This document shows, in pieces, positions 8,713-14,310 of a stretch of 14,310 nucleotides of DNA. A program made the translations under genes and the position numbers. Positions within the stretch are counted from its first letter, which is position 1. Every line of letters starts with the position of its first letter. Under the pieces are notes generated by a model, which was not told the origin of the DNA, did not search any database, and saw only the letters and a program-made list of their open reading frames with translations. Origin of the DNA: Strigomonas culicis (taxonomy: Eukaryota; Euglenozoa; Kinetoplastea; Trypanosomatida; Trypanosomatidae); assembly GCA_000482145.1 (NCBI GenBank), contig AUXH01000497.1:1-14310 (forward strand). The letters are read 5' to 3'.

Positions 8713-8843
8713 AAGACGTTTCAGTAGAAACCACATATTGATCTTTCTTTTCTTTTTGCTGCAGTTGAGGCTATGTGTGCACTGCTCGTTTTCGGTACTC
8801 TCATGAAAAAGACAGATAAAGGATAGCTGAATAGACAAGGAAA

Positions 8844-8861
8844 CCATGCTGCGAAGCATGG
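8844..8861 (-). other. Perfect 7-bp stem hairpin in the sirtuin 3' UTR region
   Basis: CCATGCT, a 4-nt loop (GCGA on plus, TCGC on minus), and AGCATGG form a perfect inverted repeat about 55 nt downstream of the sirtuin stop. It is the clearest small inverted repeat I noticed between genes. A role in mRNA stability is speculative. Confidence 0.4.
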
Positions 8862-8915
8862 GTAACGGCATGAGGCAAAACAATACACCGCACGCGAAGT
8901 GGAAAAAAGACAGTA

Positions 8916-9722
8916 TTATGACGCGTGTGCTTTAATCGCCTGTGCACGTGCCAGAATGCGGGGTAGCGTGATGGCACTGCCACCCTTCACAAAGATATCC
9001 ATGCCTGCCGTGTGCGTGCTCACTTCTGCGTTCAGCTCGATCTTGATGACGCCACACGGCACCTCGTCCGGCAGCCCGGCGGCGGGGTACACCACGCCGC
9101 TGGTGCCGATCACCAGGAGCACGTCCCCGCGCTGCAGGCGCCGCATCGCGCGGACGGCGCCCTCCCACTGGTCCGGCGGCAGACCCTCCGTGAAGAGCGT
9201 CGCGTCCGGCCGGGCGCCGCTGCCACAGACCGCGCAGCGCGGCTGCTGCACCGGCAGCGGGCCCTCCGCCGCGACGTCGATCAGGTGCCCCTTCGCGACG
9301 CAGCGGTGGCGCCGCGCGCTGCCATGGACCTCGAAGACGAGCGCCTGCGGCGAGCCCGCGCGCTGGTGCAGCCCGTCCACGTTCTGCGTCGCAATGTGCA
9401 CCGCATCGGCCGCGAGCCGCAGCGCCGCCGGCACGGCGGCGAGTGCCGCGTGTCCGGCGTTGGGCCGCGCGGCGGCGATGGGGTCGTGAAAGCGCCGGTA
9501 GTACCGCCAGGCAAGGCCCGTCCAGTTGAGCCACTTCCAGCCGCAGGGCGTGCCGAAGCACAGCAGGAGCAGCTGGTTCTTCCACACACCGGCCTCCGGG
9601 TCGCGGAAGGTGTGGATGCCGCTCTCCGCGCTCATGCCGGCACCGGTGAAGGCGGTGACACGAGTCGCCAGTGCGAGGGCCTGCGCGGCGGCTTCGATCG
9701 ACGGATCGGCGTCGGGGGGCAT
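8916..9722 (-). CDS. SIRT5/CobB-like class III sirtuin (NAD-dependent protein deacylase), probably SIR2rp3-type
   Basis: A 268-residue Sir2-family enzyme that would remove acyl groups from lysines using NAD. Visible motifs: the NAD-binding TGAGMSAESGIHTFRD (26-41), ATQNVDGLH (111-119), the catalytic His in EVHGSA (His133), and GTSGVVYPAAG (206-216). A Y-x-x-R pair in WRYYRRF (Tyr74, Arg77), followed by PNAGH, matches the acyl-binding signature of class III sirtuins, which prefer negatively charged acyl groups. The zinc site is uneven: CAVCG (163-167) is normal, but the first pair is reduced to C-VAKG-H (141-146), as in some CobB proteins. Trypanosomatid SIR2rp3 proteins are mitochondrial, but no clear presequence is seen here. 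The frame is open to 9893, but residues before 9722 translate pyrimidine tracts. The gene is very GC-rich. Class III is likely; the SIR2rp3 orthology is inference. Confidence 0.88.
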   Translation of the reverse strand: MPPDADPSIEAAAQALALATRVTAFTGAGMSAESGIHTFRDPEAGVWKNQLLLLCFGTPCGWKWLNWTGLAWRYYRRFHDPIAAARPNAGHAALAAVPAALRLAADAVHIATQNVDGLHQRAGSPQALVFEVHGSARRHRCVAKGHLIDVAAEGPLPVQQPRCAVCGSGARPDATLFTEGLPPDQWEGAVRAMRRLQRGDVLLVIGTSGVVYPAAGLPDEVPCGVIKIELNAEVSTHTAGMDIFVKGGSAITLPRILARAQAIKAHAS

Positions 9723-10149
9723 AACAGGCAGAAAAGGAAGAAAAAGAAGACTAGGTGAGACCGGATGAAGAAACCGCTTTTTGCTACGAAGCGAGCTGCC
9801 CTTTTTAGTTGCAAGGAATGGATGATGTACATATATGATGAAACAGAAAAGGATAAGGGGGAGGGAGGATAGTGGAGAATAGTGTTTGTTCATAGATCAC
9901 CGTGAAACTGAACAGCTTAATGTTAAGGACGACACTGTGACACGCGAAACAAAAAAAGAGAGAGATAGGAATGGTTTAGTGTGACACTGAAAGAGGGAAA
10001 AGATACAAACAGAAAGTGCATACAGTATTCTAAGTACATATCAGCAAATATTTCTCTGACGAAATATAGAGAGATAAAGAAAAATATATATACATACACG
10101 AAGAAGTCACCTGTTACCGGGAAGGTATTTTTTTTGTGCTTTGCTTCCT
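9723..10149. other. Spacer between the CFAP97-like gene and the sirtuin
   Basis: AT-rich, with a TATATATACATAC stretch near 10085-10097 and an A/T-run next to the CFAP97-like stop. Pyrimidine tracts on the minus strand serve the sirtuin. No gene seen. Confidence 0.7.
9751..9780 (-). promoter_or_regulatory. Possible trans-splice acceptor for the sirtuin gene
   Basis: CTCACCTAG on the minus strand (AG at 9751-9752) lies 28 nt before the ATG at 9722. A stronger pyrimidine tract follows this AG, but has no AG between it and the ATG, so the true site is uncertain. Confidence 0.35.
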
Positions 10150-10917
10150 CTACAGATCCTCACGACTACTGTTCGTGTCATCGTGCGCAGAGCTTTCACT
10201 CTCGTCGTAGTCATCCTCGTACTCCGGCTCCTCATCACTCGCCTCCTGCGGCGCCGGCGGCTCCGCCGCCCGGGGTGGGGAGGGCGGTGACGGCGGCGCC
10301 TGCGGCGGCGGCGGCGACTGCTGCGGCGGTGGCCTCTGTGGCAGCGGCGGTGTCGGCGTGCGCTGCGCCCGCTCGTCCACCTCGTAGTCGTCGTCCTCGG
10401 AGTCGTCCTCCGCCTGGGCGCGCTGCACGAGATCGGGCTCCGGCTCCGGGCGGTCCATCGGCCGGTACGGGTAGCGGCTGATCCGACTGGCGTGCATCTC
10501 GTTCGCCTTGCGGTCCTTTTTCAGCTTCTCGGAGGAGTAGGTCGGCTTCGCGTTCTGCAGCCGCTGCAGCATGCGCTGGTTCTCCGCGTCGATCGTGTCT
10601 TGCTTCTTCTGGCGGCGGCGCTGTGAATCGACCGCCTTGTTGTGGTCGCGCCACGGCTCGCTGTTGTCCACGCCGCCCTTCGTGTTCATGATGTGCACGA
10701 GCCGCTCCACGAGCACCTGGTTGTCCCGCTCCACCTGGTTGAACTTCTTCTTCTGACTACCCATCTTCCCAATGTGGCGTGAGAAGGCGGCGCTCTCGGG
10801 TGCGCTCGTGTCGACCGCCGGCTTCGTGGCGGCGAGCCGGTCGCGGTGCTGCTGGTAGGCACGCTCCCGCATCGCCTCCGCGCACGCCTGATTGCCGCTC
10901 CGCTTGGGCTCCGGCAT
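10150..10917 (-). CDS. CFAP97/Hemingway-like protein with Pro-rich acidic tail
   Basis: A 255-residue hydrophilic protein. Residues about 20-125 resemble the CFAP97 (KIAA1430/Hemingway) domain: HRDRLAATKPAVDTSAP (24-40), KFNQVERDNQVLVERLVHIM (58-77), and the ENQRMLQRLQNAKPTY segment (112-127). The family is tied to cilia and flagella in animals, so an axonemal role here is inference. Residues 126-160 are basic. From about 168 the chain is low-complexity: an acidic stretch (EDDSEDDDYEVDE), a proline-rich block (about 188-222), then a Glu/Asp/Ser tail. No membrane segment or signal peptide is present. The ATG at 10917 is the first after a strong pyrimidine tract and AG (10975-10976); the upstream open frame is pyrimidine-tract translation. 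The family call rests on my reading of the motifs, not on a search. Confidence 0.72.
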   Translation of the reverse strand: MPEPKRSGNQACAEAMRERAYQQHRDRLAATKPAVDTSAPESAAFSRHIGKMGSQKKKFNQVERDNQVLVERLVHIMNTKGGVDNSEPWRDHNKAVDSQRRRQKKQDTIDAENQRMLQRLQNAKPTYSSEKLKKDRKANEMHASRISRYPYRPMDRPEPEPDLVQRAQAEDDSEDDDYEVDERAQRTPTPPLPQRPPPQQSPPPPQAPPSPPSPPRAAEPPAPQEASDEEPEYEDDYDESESSAHDDTNSSREDL

Positions 10918-11414
10918 ACCTTCGTACAATAACAACGACAAAAAAAAGTGTTTGTATGCACGTATGTGTAGGCGCTTCGCGAGAAAAAAAGGGGGGAAGA
11001 GGGGGGAAGCAAAAGAGATGGAAGTAACAAACACTTATAGGCACACATGCAAATACAGGAATATCTCAGTCAACATATAAAGATACAGCTGACGTACTCA
11101 GTCAAGAGAAAGGCAAAGAGAGACTCGGATTTCTCTTTGTGTCTTTTTTTTTTGCTGTTAAGATTTTTTCCGAAACATGTAAGACGTTTATGCTCTTTTA
11201 ACTATAACAAAATGTATATCAACAACGAAAAAGAGTTTCAACGAGCGAGTGCTGAAAAAAAAAAATGAACGGGGAAGAAAAAAAAAGGTATCGTTTTATC
11301 GTTCACAATTTAAGTATTATTACTTATTTTTTTTTACCGAATTTGATTGAGAAACGAGCATTTAAAAATAATCGAAAACAAAATGAAAAAAAAAACGCTT
11401 CGTAACAACACCTC
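10918..11414. other. Spacer between the 78-aa small gene and the CFAP97-like gene
   Basis: AT-rich, with many A or T homopolymer runs (for example 11143-11152 and 11256-11266) and a strong C/T tract on the minus strand at about 10975-11014. No gene seen. Confidence 0.7.
10975..11014 (-). promoter_or_regulatory. Putative trans-splice acceptor for the CFAP97-like gene
   Basis: Strong minus-strand pyrimidine tract (runs of C and T) ending CTCGCGAAG (AG at 10975-10976), 58 nt before the ATG at 10917. A second AG only 2 nt before the ATG is an alternative. Confidence 0.55.
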
Positions 11415-11651
11415 TTAGTTCTTGTACGCGTTGGCACCGCCGAGCTCCGCGGGCTCATTCTCAGTGGCAGTCATGACGGTGGACCCCGGCAGGTGCAGCT
11501 CGTCCGGGCGGCGGTACGCCACGTAGAGCGCCACGATGACGCCGGCAATGGTGATGCCGAGGCACAGCCACACGAGCGGGAAATCTTCCTTGGAGGCGCT
11601 CACCTGGGAGAGCAGCGCCATCGCCAGCATCGCGTATAGAGGGGTGGACAT
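11415..11651 (-). CDS. Small membrane protein of unknown family, copy 1 (78 aa)
   Basis: Not recognised. A 78-residue protein in three parts. First, a hydrophobic N-terminus with an Ala-x-Ser type end (MSTPLYAMLAMALLSQVSAS) that looks like a signal peptide or short anchor. Next, KEDFPLVWLCLGITIAGVIV and ALYVAYRR (21-48), one transmembrane helix closed by Arg residues. Last, a short polar tail with RRPDELHLPG and a unique end, ELGGANAYKN. The likely topology is type I with a cytosolic tail of about 30 residues. The start at 11651 is chosen because the matching copy at 13274 aligns exactly from this ATG and then diverges upstream; the open frame to 11804 translates pyrimidine tract. It shares residues 1-68 with the 13020-13274 gene and the core motif with the 12075-12380 gene. 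Conservation among the three copies supports it being real. Confidence 0.75.
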   Translation of the reverse strand: MSTPLYAMLAMALLSQVSASKEDFPLVWLCLGITIAGVIVALYVAYRRPDELHLPGSTVMTATENEPAELGGANAYKN

Positions 11652-11667
11652 GGTCAGGGGAAAGAGG
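11452..11667 (-). repeat. Direct repeat unit 1 of the small membrane protein gene (matches 13075-13290)
   Basis: Aligned at an offset of 1623 bp, about five mismatches in 216 bp. The repeat covers codons 1 to about 67 plus some 16 bp upstream of the ATG, and ends before the tail-coding part. Confidence 0.8.
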
Positions 11668-12074
11668 TTGTTAGTAGAAAGAGAGGAAAAGTGAAGAAAA
11701 ACTAGGACGAGAGAGATGGAAAGAATAAGAAAGGGGAGAAACGAGAGTAATAAAAATAGAGAATGCACATCTTCCGTCAAGCGACATAGAGGAATGGAGC
11801 ACATAAAACGCTACATGCTCCAGAGACGCAGCAACATGTATTCGACAGAAACTTAAATTATGCCTCTTACAAGGATGACTGCTTCACGAAGGGAAGAAAA
11901 AAAAAGATGGATAATTAAAAAAAAAAGAATGACTTCTTCCGCTAAACAAGTAAGCTGGTGTGTACAACAAGAGAGTGAAGAAGGAAGTATTCGACAAACA
12001 AAAATAAACAAATTAAAACGGTATGTGGCCCCGCTTCACGCTTGAAACGAACATATAAAAACGACGCACTTTAA
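11652..12074. other. Spacer between the 101-aa and 78-aa small genes
   Basis: Purine-rich on the plus strand. Holds the splice region of the 78-aa gene and the 3' UTR of the 101-aa gene. No gene seen. Confidence 0.65.
11702..11725 (-). promoter_or_regulatory. Possible trans-splice acceptor for the 78-aa small protein gene
   Basis: Minus-strand CATCTCTCTCGTCCTAG (AG at 11702-11703), about 50 nt before the ATG at 11651. Another pyrimidine run follows without an AG. Confidence 0.4.
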
Positions 12075-12380
12075 TTAGTTGTGACGAACCGAAGCGCCGT
12101 GCAGGGACTTCTGGTCCTCCTCGTGCTCCTCCGCCTGCATAGTGGTCATGCCGGGGAGCTCCAAGTGCTCCGGGCGCAGGCAGCCGACCACAATGCCGAG
12201 AATGGAGCCCGGCACGGTGATGCCGATGCACAGCCAGATGAGGGGGAACTCCTTCTTCTTCGTCGCAGGCACCTCCGTCGTGGTGGTGGGGTCCGCGTCG
12301 GCCAGCGCCACGGCGCACACGTAGAGCAGCACGACGAGGAGCACCTCAACCGCCTTGCGCGAAAAGGACGTGAACGTCAT
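12075..12380 (-). CDS. Small membrane protein of unknown family, divergent member (101 aa)
   Basis: Not recognised as a named protein. A 101-residue relative of the two flanking small genes. The N-terminal hydrophobic stretch (VEVLLVVLLYVCAVALADAD, 11-30) reads as a signal peptide. A short Thr/Lys linker follows (PTTTTEVPATKKK, 31-43), longer than in its paralogues and possibly O-glycosylated if extracellular. Then comes the family core EFPLIWLCIGITVPGSILGI (44-63), the membrane helix to about residue 67, and CLRPEHLELPGMTTM with an acidic and basic tail ending SVRHN. The start ATG at 12380 follows a strong pyrimidine tract and an AG only 2 nt upstream (12383-12384). The frame is open upstream to 12662, but that part lies before the acceptor. 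The function cannot be inferred from sequence. Confidence 0.75.
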   Translation of the reverse strand: MTFTSFSRKAVEVLLVVLLYVCAVALADADPTTTTEVPATKKKEFPLIWLCIGITVPGSILGIVVGCLRPEHLELPGMTTMQAEEHEEDQKSLHGASVRHN

Positions 12381-13019
12381 GACTTGATACGAGAAAAAAA
12401 AGGGGAAAACAACACAAGCGAATAAGAGAATAAAAACGCAGAAGAAGAATCGCAAATCTAGGAGTTGTATCGAGTGAGGCGGTGAGGAGGTAGAGGAGAG
12501 AGCACAGTGATACGTAAAGCACCTACAGAGGCGCCATTGCCGTGTAGCGAAACGGCAACAGCTCACGCACAAATGTGAGTACCACAAAAAGGAAGAAGAT
12601 CGCCACCTCTTCGAACAAGAGCAGCACACAGCAAAAGAGAGATGAACAGGGGAACCATTCAAAGAAACGCTTTCATATAAAAGAGAAACAGTTTTTTTTT
12701 CTACAACAGTTGTTTCCTTTTATCTCGGTCTGTGGCTTCCTTCACCATTAAAGAACAAATATGAAAAAGAACAAAAAAAAACGAATTACTTCCAGCGAAT
12801 TTCGAAATAGAAGAAAGAAAAAATTTTCATTGGGGAGGGAGGATGGATAAAAAGAAAAATCAATGCAGGTGTCTTCCTTTACCCAGTATATTACTATTCG
12901 AGGAACAATCAAAGAAGAGCAACGCCACACCTGAAATGAAAACAAGAAGAACAAAAAAAAAATATTCGCTTATTCTTCTGCTTCATTCATCACTTGCGTG
13001 ATGCGTATTACGCGTTTTT
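12381..13019. other. Spacer between the 84-aa and 101-aa small genes
   Basis: About 12440-12660 is less AT-rich and keeps the frame open upstream of the 101-aa start, but the translation has a composition unlike the genes and sits before the splice tract. The remainder is AT-rich. No gene supported. Confidence 0.6.
12383..12420 (-). promoter_or_regulatory. Putative trans-splice acceptor for the 101-aa small protein gene
   Basis: Minus-strand run of C and T ending CTCGTATCAAG (AG at 12383-12384), then TC and the ATG. If used, the 5' UTR beyond the spliced leader is only 2 nt. Confidence 0.45.
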
Positions 13020-13274
13020 CTAGTTCGTGCTCGTGTCCTTCGTGTTGTACGCCTCATCCCCACGGTAACCAGCCGGCTCGTTCTCGGTGGCGGTCATGAC
13101 GGTGGACCCCGGCAGGTGCAGCTCGTCCGGGCGGCGGTACGCCACGTAGAGCGCCACGATGACGCCGGCAATGGTGATGCCGAGGCACAGCCACACGAGC
13201 GGGAAATCTTCCTTGGAGGCGCTCACCTGGGAGAGCAGCGCCATCGCCAGCATCGCGTACAGAGGGGTGGACAT
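13020..13274 (-). CDS. Small membrane protein of unknown family, copy 2 (84 aa)
   Basis: Not recognised. An 84-residue protein identical to the 11415-11651 product over residues 1-68: the signal-like N-terminus, the KEDFPLVWLCLGIT membrane helix, and RRPDELHLPG with TVMTATENEPA. It then diverges to a different tail, GYRGDEAYNTKDTSTN. The two coding regions differ at only a handful of bases over 216 bp, and the similarity stops about 16 bp upstream of the ATG. This makes the ATG at 13274 well supported and points to recent duplication or gene conversion. The tail is Thr/Asn-rich with no membrane segment. Splice signals upstream are weak (an AG at 13296-13297 after a broken pyrimidine run). It is transcribed first of the three small genes. 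Confidence 0.75.
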   Translation of the reverse strand: MSTPLYAMLAMALLSQVSASKEDFPLVWLCLGITIAGVIVALYVAYRRPDELHLPGSTVMTATENEPAGYRGDEAYNTKDTSTN

Positions 13275-13290
13275 GGTAAGGGGAAAGAGG
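13075..13290 (-). repeat. Direct repeat unit 2 of the small membrane protein gene (matches 11452-11667)
   Basis: Second copy of the 216-bp unit. Similarity is lost in the C-terminal tail codons and in the upstream flank, so the duplicated or converted tract is almost confined to the coding region. Confidence 0.8.
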
Positions 13291-13848
13291 GTGATCTTTT
13301 TTTTGAGTTGTTGTTTTTAAGAACAAGAAAAAACGGTCAGAGGAGCACTTCGAGCGAGAAATACTATACACGAAAACAAACCAAGAGCATGATATTGAAG
13401 AAGACAGAAAAAAGAAGAATACAGGAGTACAATATATACATTGGACACAAAGATGCTAACAGTCATGCGACCACTGTGGCCTAACAACACACCATAACAC
13501 CGCCGGTGTATAATGACACAAATAGATCCGTTTTTTTTTTATTTTTAATACGCATAGACATACACAACATGCATATATAAGAAATAAAAACACTTACCAT
13601 TGAATTGGTGGATGTCAGTCAAGACACATATAATATTACTTAAAAAACAAAAACAGAGCTTGCTCTGTGTACGGGAATACCTCCTAAACCATAAATACGC
13701 ACCTTACATAAAAACAAAACAAATGAATAATAAATTAATAAATTTGCCGCCTCACAGAACCTTTTACCACATTTGAAAACCAAAAAGAATTATGACTAAC
13801 CATGTTACGTATATACATGTCCACATTTGATCCTTCGGCTTGCCTTAC
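13275..13848. other. Spacer between the RING protein gene and the 84-aa small gene
   Basis: AT-rich with a T-run near 13530-13540 and a short inverted repeat ACACCG-C-CGGTGT near 13497-13509. Holds the presumed RING-gene 3' UTR. No gene seen. Confidence 0.7.
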
Positions 13849-14310
13849 TTAGACTCCGTGTACCGCTGCTGCTTCGACGGCCTCCGCGTACAGCGCGCCC
13901 GGAGCAACCGTCAGCAGCTGGCACGCAATCAGATTCGTCGGGTTGTAGTAGGCGCCGTCGCGCGTCAGCAGCACGCCCACCGCCACCGTCGCCGCACTCG
14001 CGCCCGGCGCCACGCGGACCGTCAGCTCCAGATAGTGCACGTTGTCGCGCGCCAGCGTCTCGGGGCGGTTCGCGCATGGCATATAGTTGCGCTCACGACA
14101 CAGTGGGCACACGTCACCGCAGCTCTCTTCATCCTCCCCATCCGTGTCAGCGGAATCATCACTCTCACTCTCACTGCCGGAGGTCATCCGCCCCTTACGC
14201 AGCTCCTCCACGCACCCCACGTGGTACCAGTGACCGCACCGCGTCCGCAGCGTCAGCTGTGTGCCCGACAGACTCTCCAGGCAGATCGCGCACTGCTCCC
14301 CGTCGTACGC
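13849..14310 (-). CDS. RING-H2 zinc-finger protein, probable E3 ubiquitin ligase (partial, N-terminus beyond right edge)
   Basis: The visible 153 residues are the C-terminal end; the frame is open to the last base of the window. A RING-H2 finger is complete in the visible part: CAIC (7-10), then C25-x-H27-x2-H30-x2-C33 in RCGHWYHVGC, and CPLC (68-71). The spacing from C33 to C68 is 34 residues, long but within the RING consensus range. The insert is Ser/Asp/Glu-rich (GSESESDDSADTDGEDEE). Residues from about 85 form an Ala/Val-rich C-terminal segment with no motif I recognise. RING-H2 fingers usually recruit an E2 enzyme for ubiquitin transfer; the partner and target are unknown. An apparent GTG start at 14220 is not the start, because the finger extends across it. 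Confidence 0.82.
   Translation of the reverse strand, partial: AYDGEQCAICLESLSGTQLTLRTRCGHWYHVGCVEELRKGRMTSGSESESDDSADTDGEDEESCGDVCPLCRERNYMPCANRPETLARDNVHYLELTVRVAPGASAATVAVGVLLTRDGAYYNPTNLIACQLLTVAPGALYAEAVEAAAVHGV

Larger units (their letters stand above)
1..8745 (-). repeat. Tandem array of five amino acid permease genes
   Basis: Five head-to-tail copies (A: 1-572, B: 1174-2616, C: 3267-4706, D: 5178-6611, E: 7144-8577) with spacers of about 470-650 bp. Copies B-E share long identical DNA stretches, for example 59 bp identical in all four (1454-1512, 3550-3608, 5458-5516, 7424-7482) encoding part of a loop with LRWDLETNPYW. The spacers are largely unrelated in sequence except the 5' flanks of D and E. 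The array may continue past the left edge. Confidence 0.9.
8578..8915. other. Spacer between the sirtuin gene and permease copy E
   Basis: Holds the sirtuin 3' UTR with a small hairpin at 8844-8861, and the copy E 5' flank that matches copy D. No gene seen. Confidence 0.7.

Noticed and set aside
9012..9758. Plus-strand open frame opposite the sirtuin
   Set aside because: GC-rich shadow frame of Arg/Ala/Gly without motifs; the minus strand carries all sirtuin motifs in order.
9723..9893. Extended sirtuin N-terminus as a mitochondrial presequence
   Set aside because: The extra residues come from pyrimidine tracts and AT-rich spacer, with a hydrophobic rather than amphipathic basic character, and lie upstream of the likely splice acceptor.
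12440..12662. Alternative longer form of the 101-aa protein starting near 12662
   Set aside because: The extension lies before the strong splice tract at 12383-12420, contains a Phe-rich run translated from that tract, and has no counterpart in the paralogues.
13497..13509. Short inverted repeat ACACCG-C-CGGTGT
   Set aside because: A 1-nt loop cannot form a hairpin at full stem length, and a 6-bp palindrome is expected by chance in this length of DNA.

Overview
The window looks like chromosomal DNA from a kinetoplastid protist, most likely a trypanosomatid. Every gene I can support lies on the minus strand with no introns. GC-rich coding blocks alternate with AT-rich spacers of roughly 0.35-0.65 kb. 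Most genes are preceded on the minus strand by a pyrimidine tract and an AG, as expected for spliced-leader trans-splicing of a polycistronic transcript. I cannot name the species. Stop codons are used conventionally (TAA or TAG ends, TGG for Trp), which argues against the stop-reassigned Blastocrithidia lineage.

In transcription order (right to left): (1) the 3' part of a RING-H2 zinc-finger protein, cut by the right edge; (2) three genes for a family of tiny secretory-pathway or membrane proteins (84, 101 and 78 aa), two of them almost identical; (3) a CFAP97/Hemingway-like protein with a Pro-rich acidic tail; (4) a SIRT5/CobB-like class III sirtuin; (5) a tandem array of five amino acid permeases of the AAAP family. 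In the array, copy E (7144-8577) carries an in-frame TAA, copies D, C and B are intact, and copy A is cut by the left edge.

The permease array is the main feature. Copies B-E share a short cytosolic N-terminal motif built around GD[YF]G that copy A lacks. Copies D and E are nearly identical over about 610 bp of 3' coding sequence, differing at about 10 positions that all look silent. Within that block copy E carries a patch that matches copy B instead, which indicates gene conversion. Copy E is broken by one nonsense codon and has a separately diverged central patch.

The genes do not form an obvious pathway. In kinetoplastids, neighbours in one polycistron are usually functionally unrelated and control is mostly post-transcriptional. 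The least familiar element is the three-member small membrane protein family at 11415-13274, which I do not recognise. No CRISPR, IS element, tRNA or rRNA was seen.
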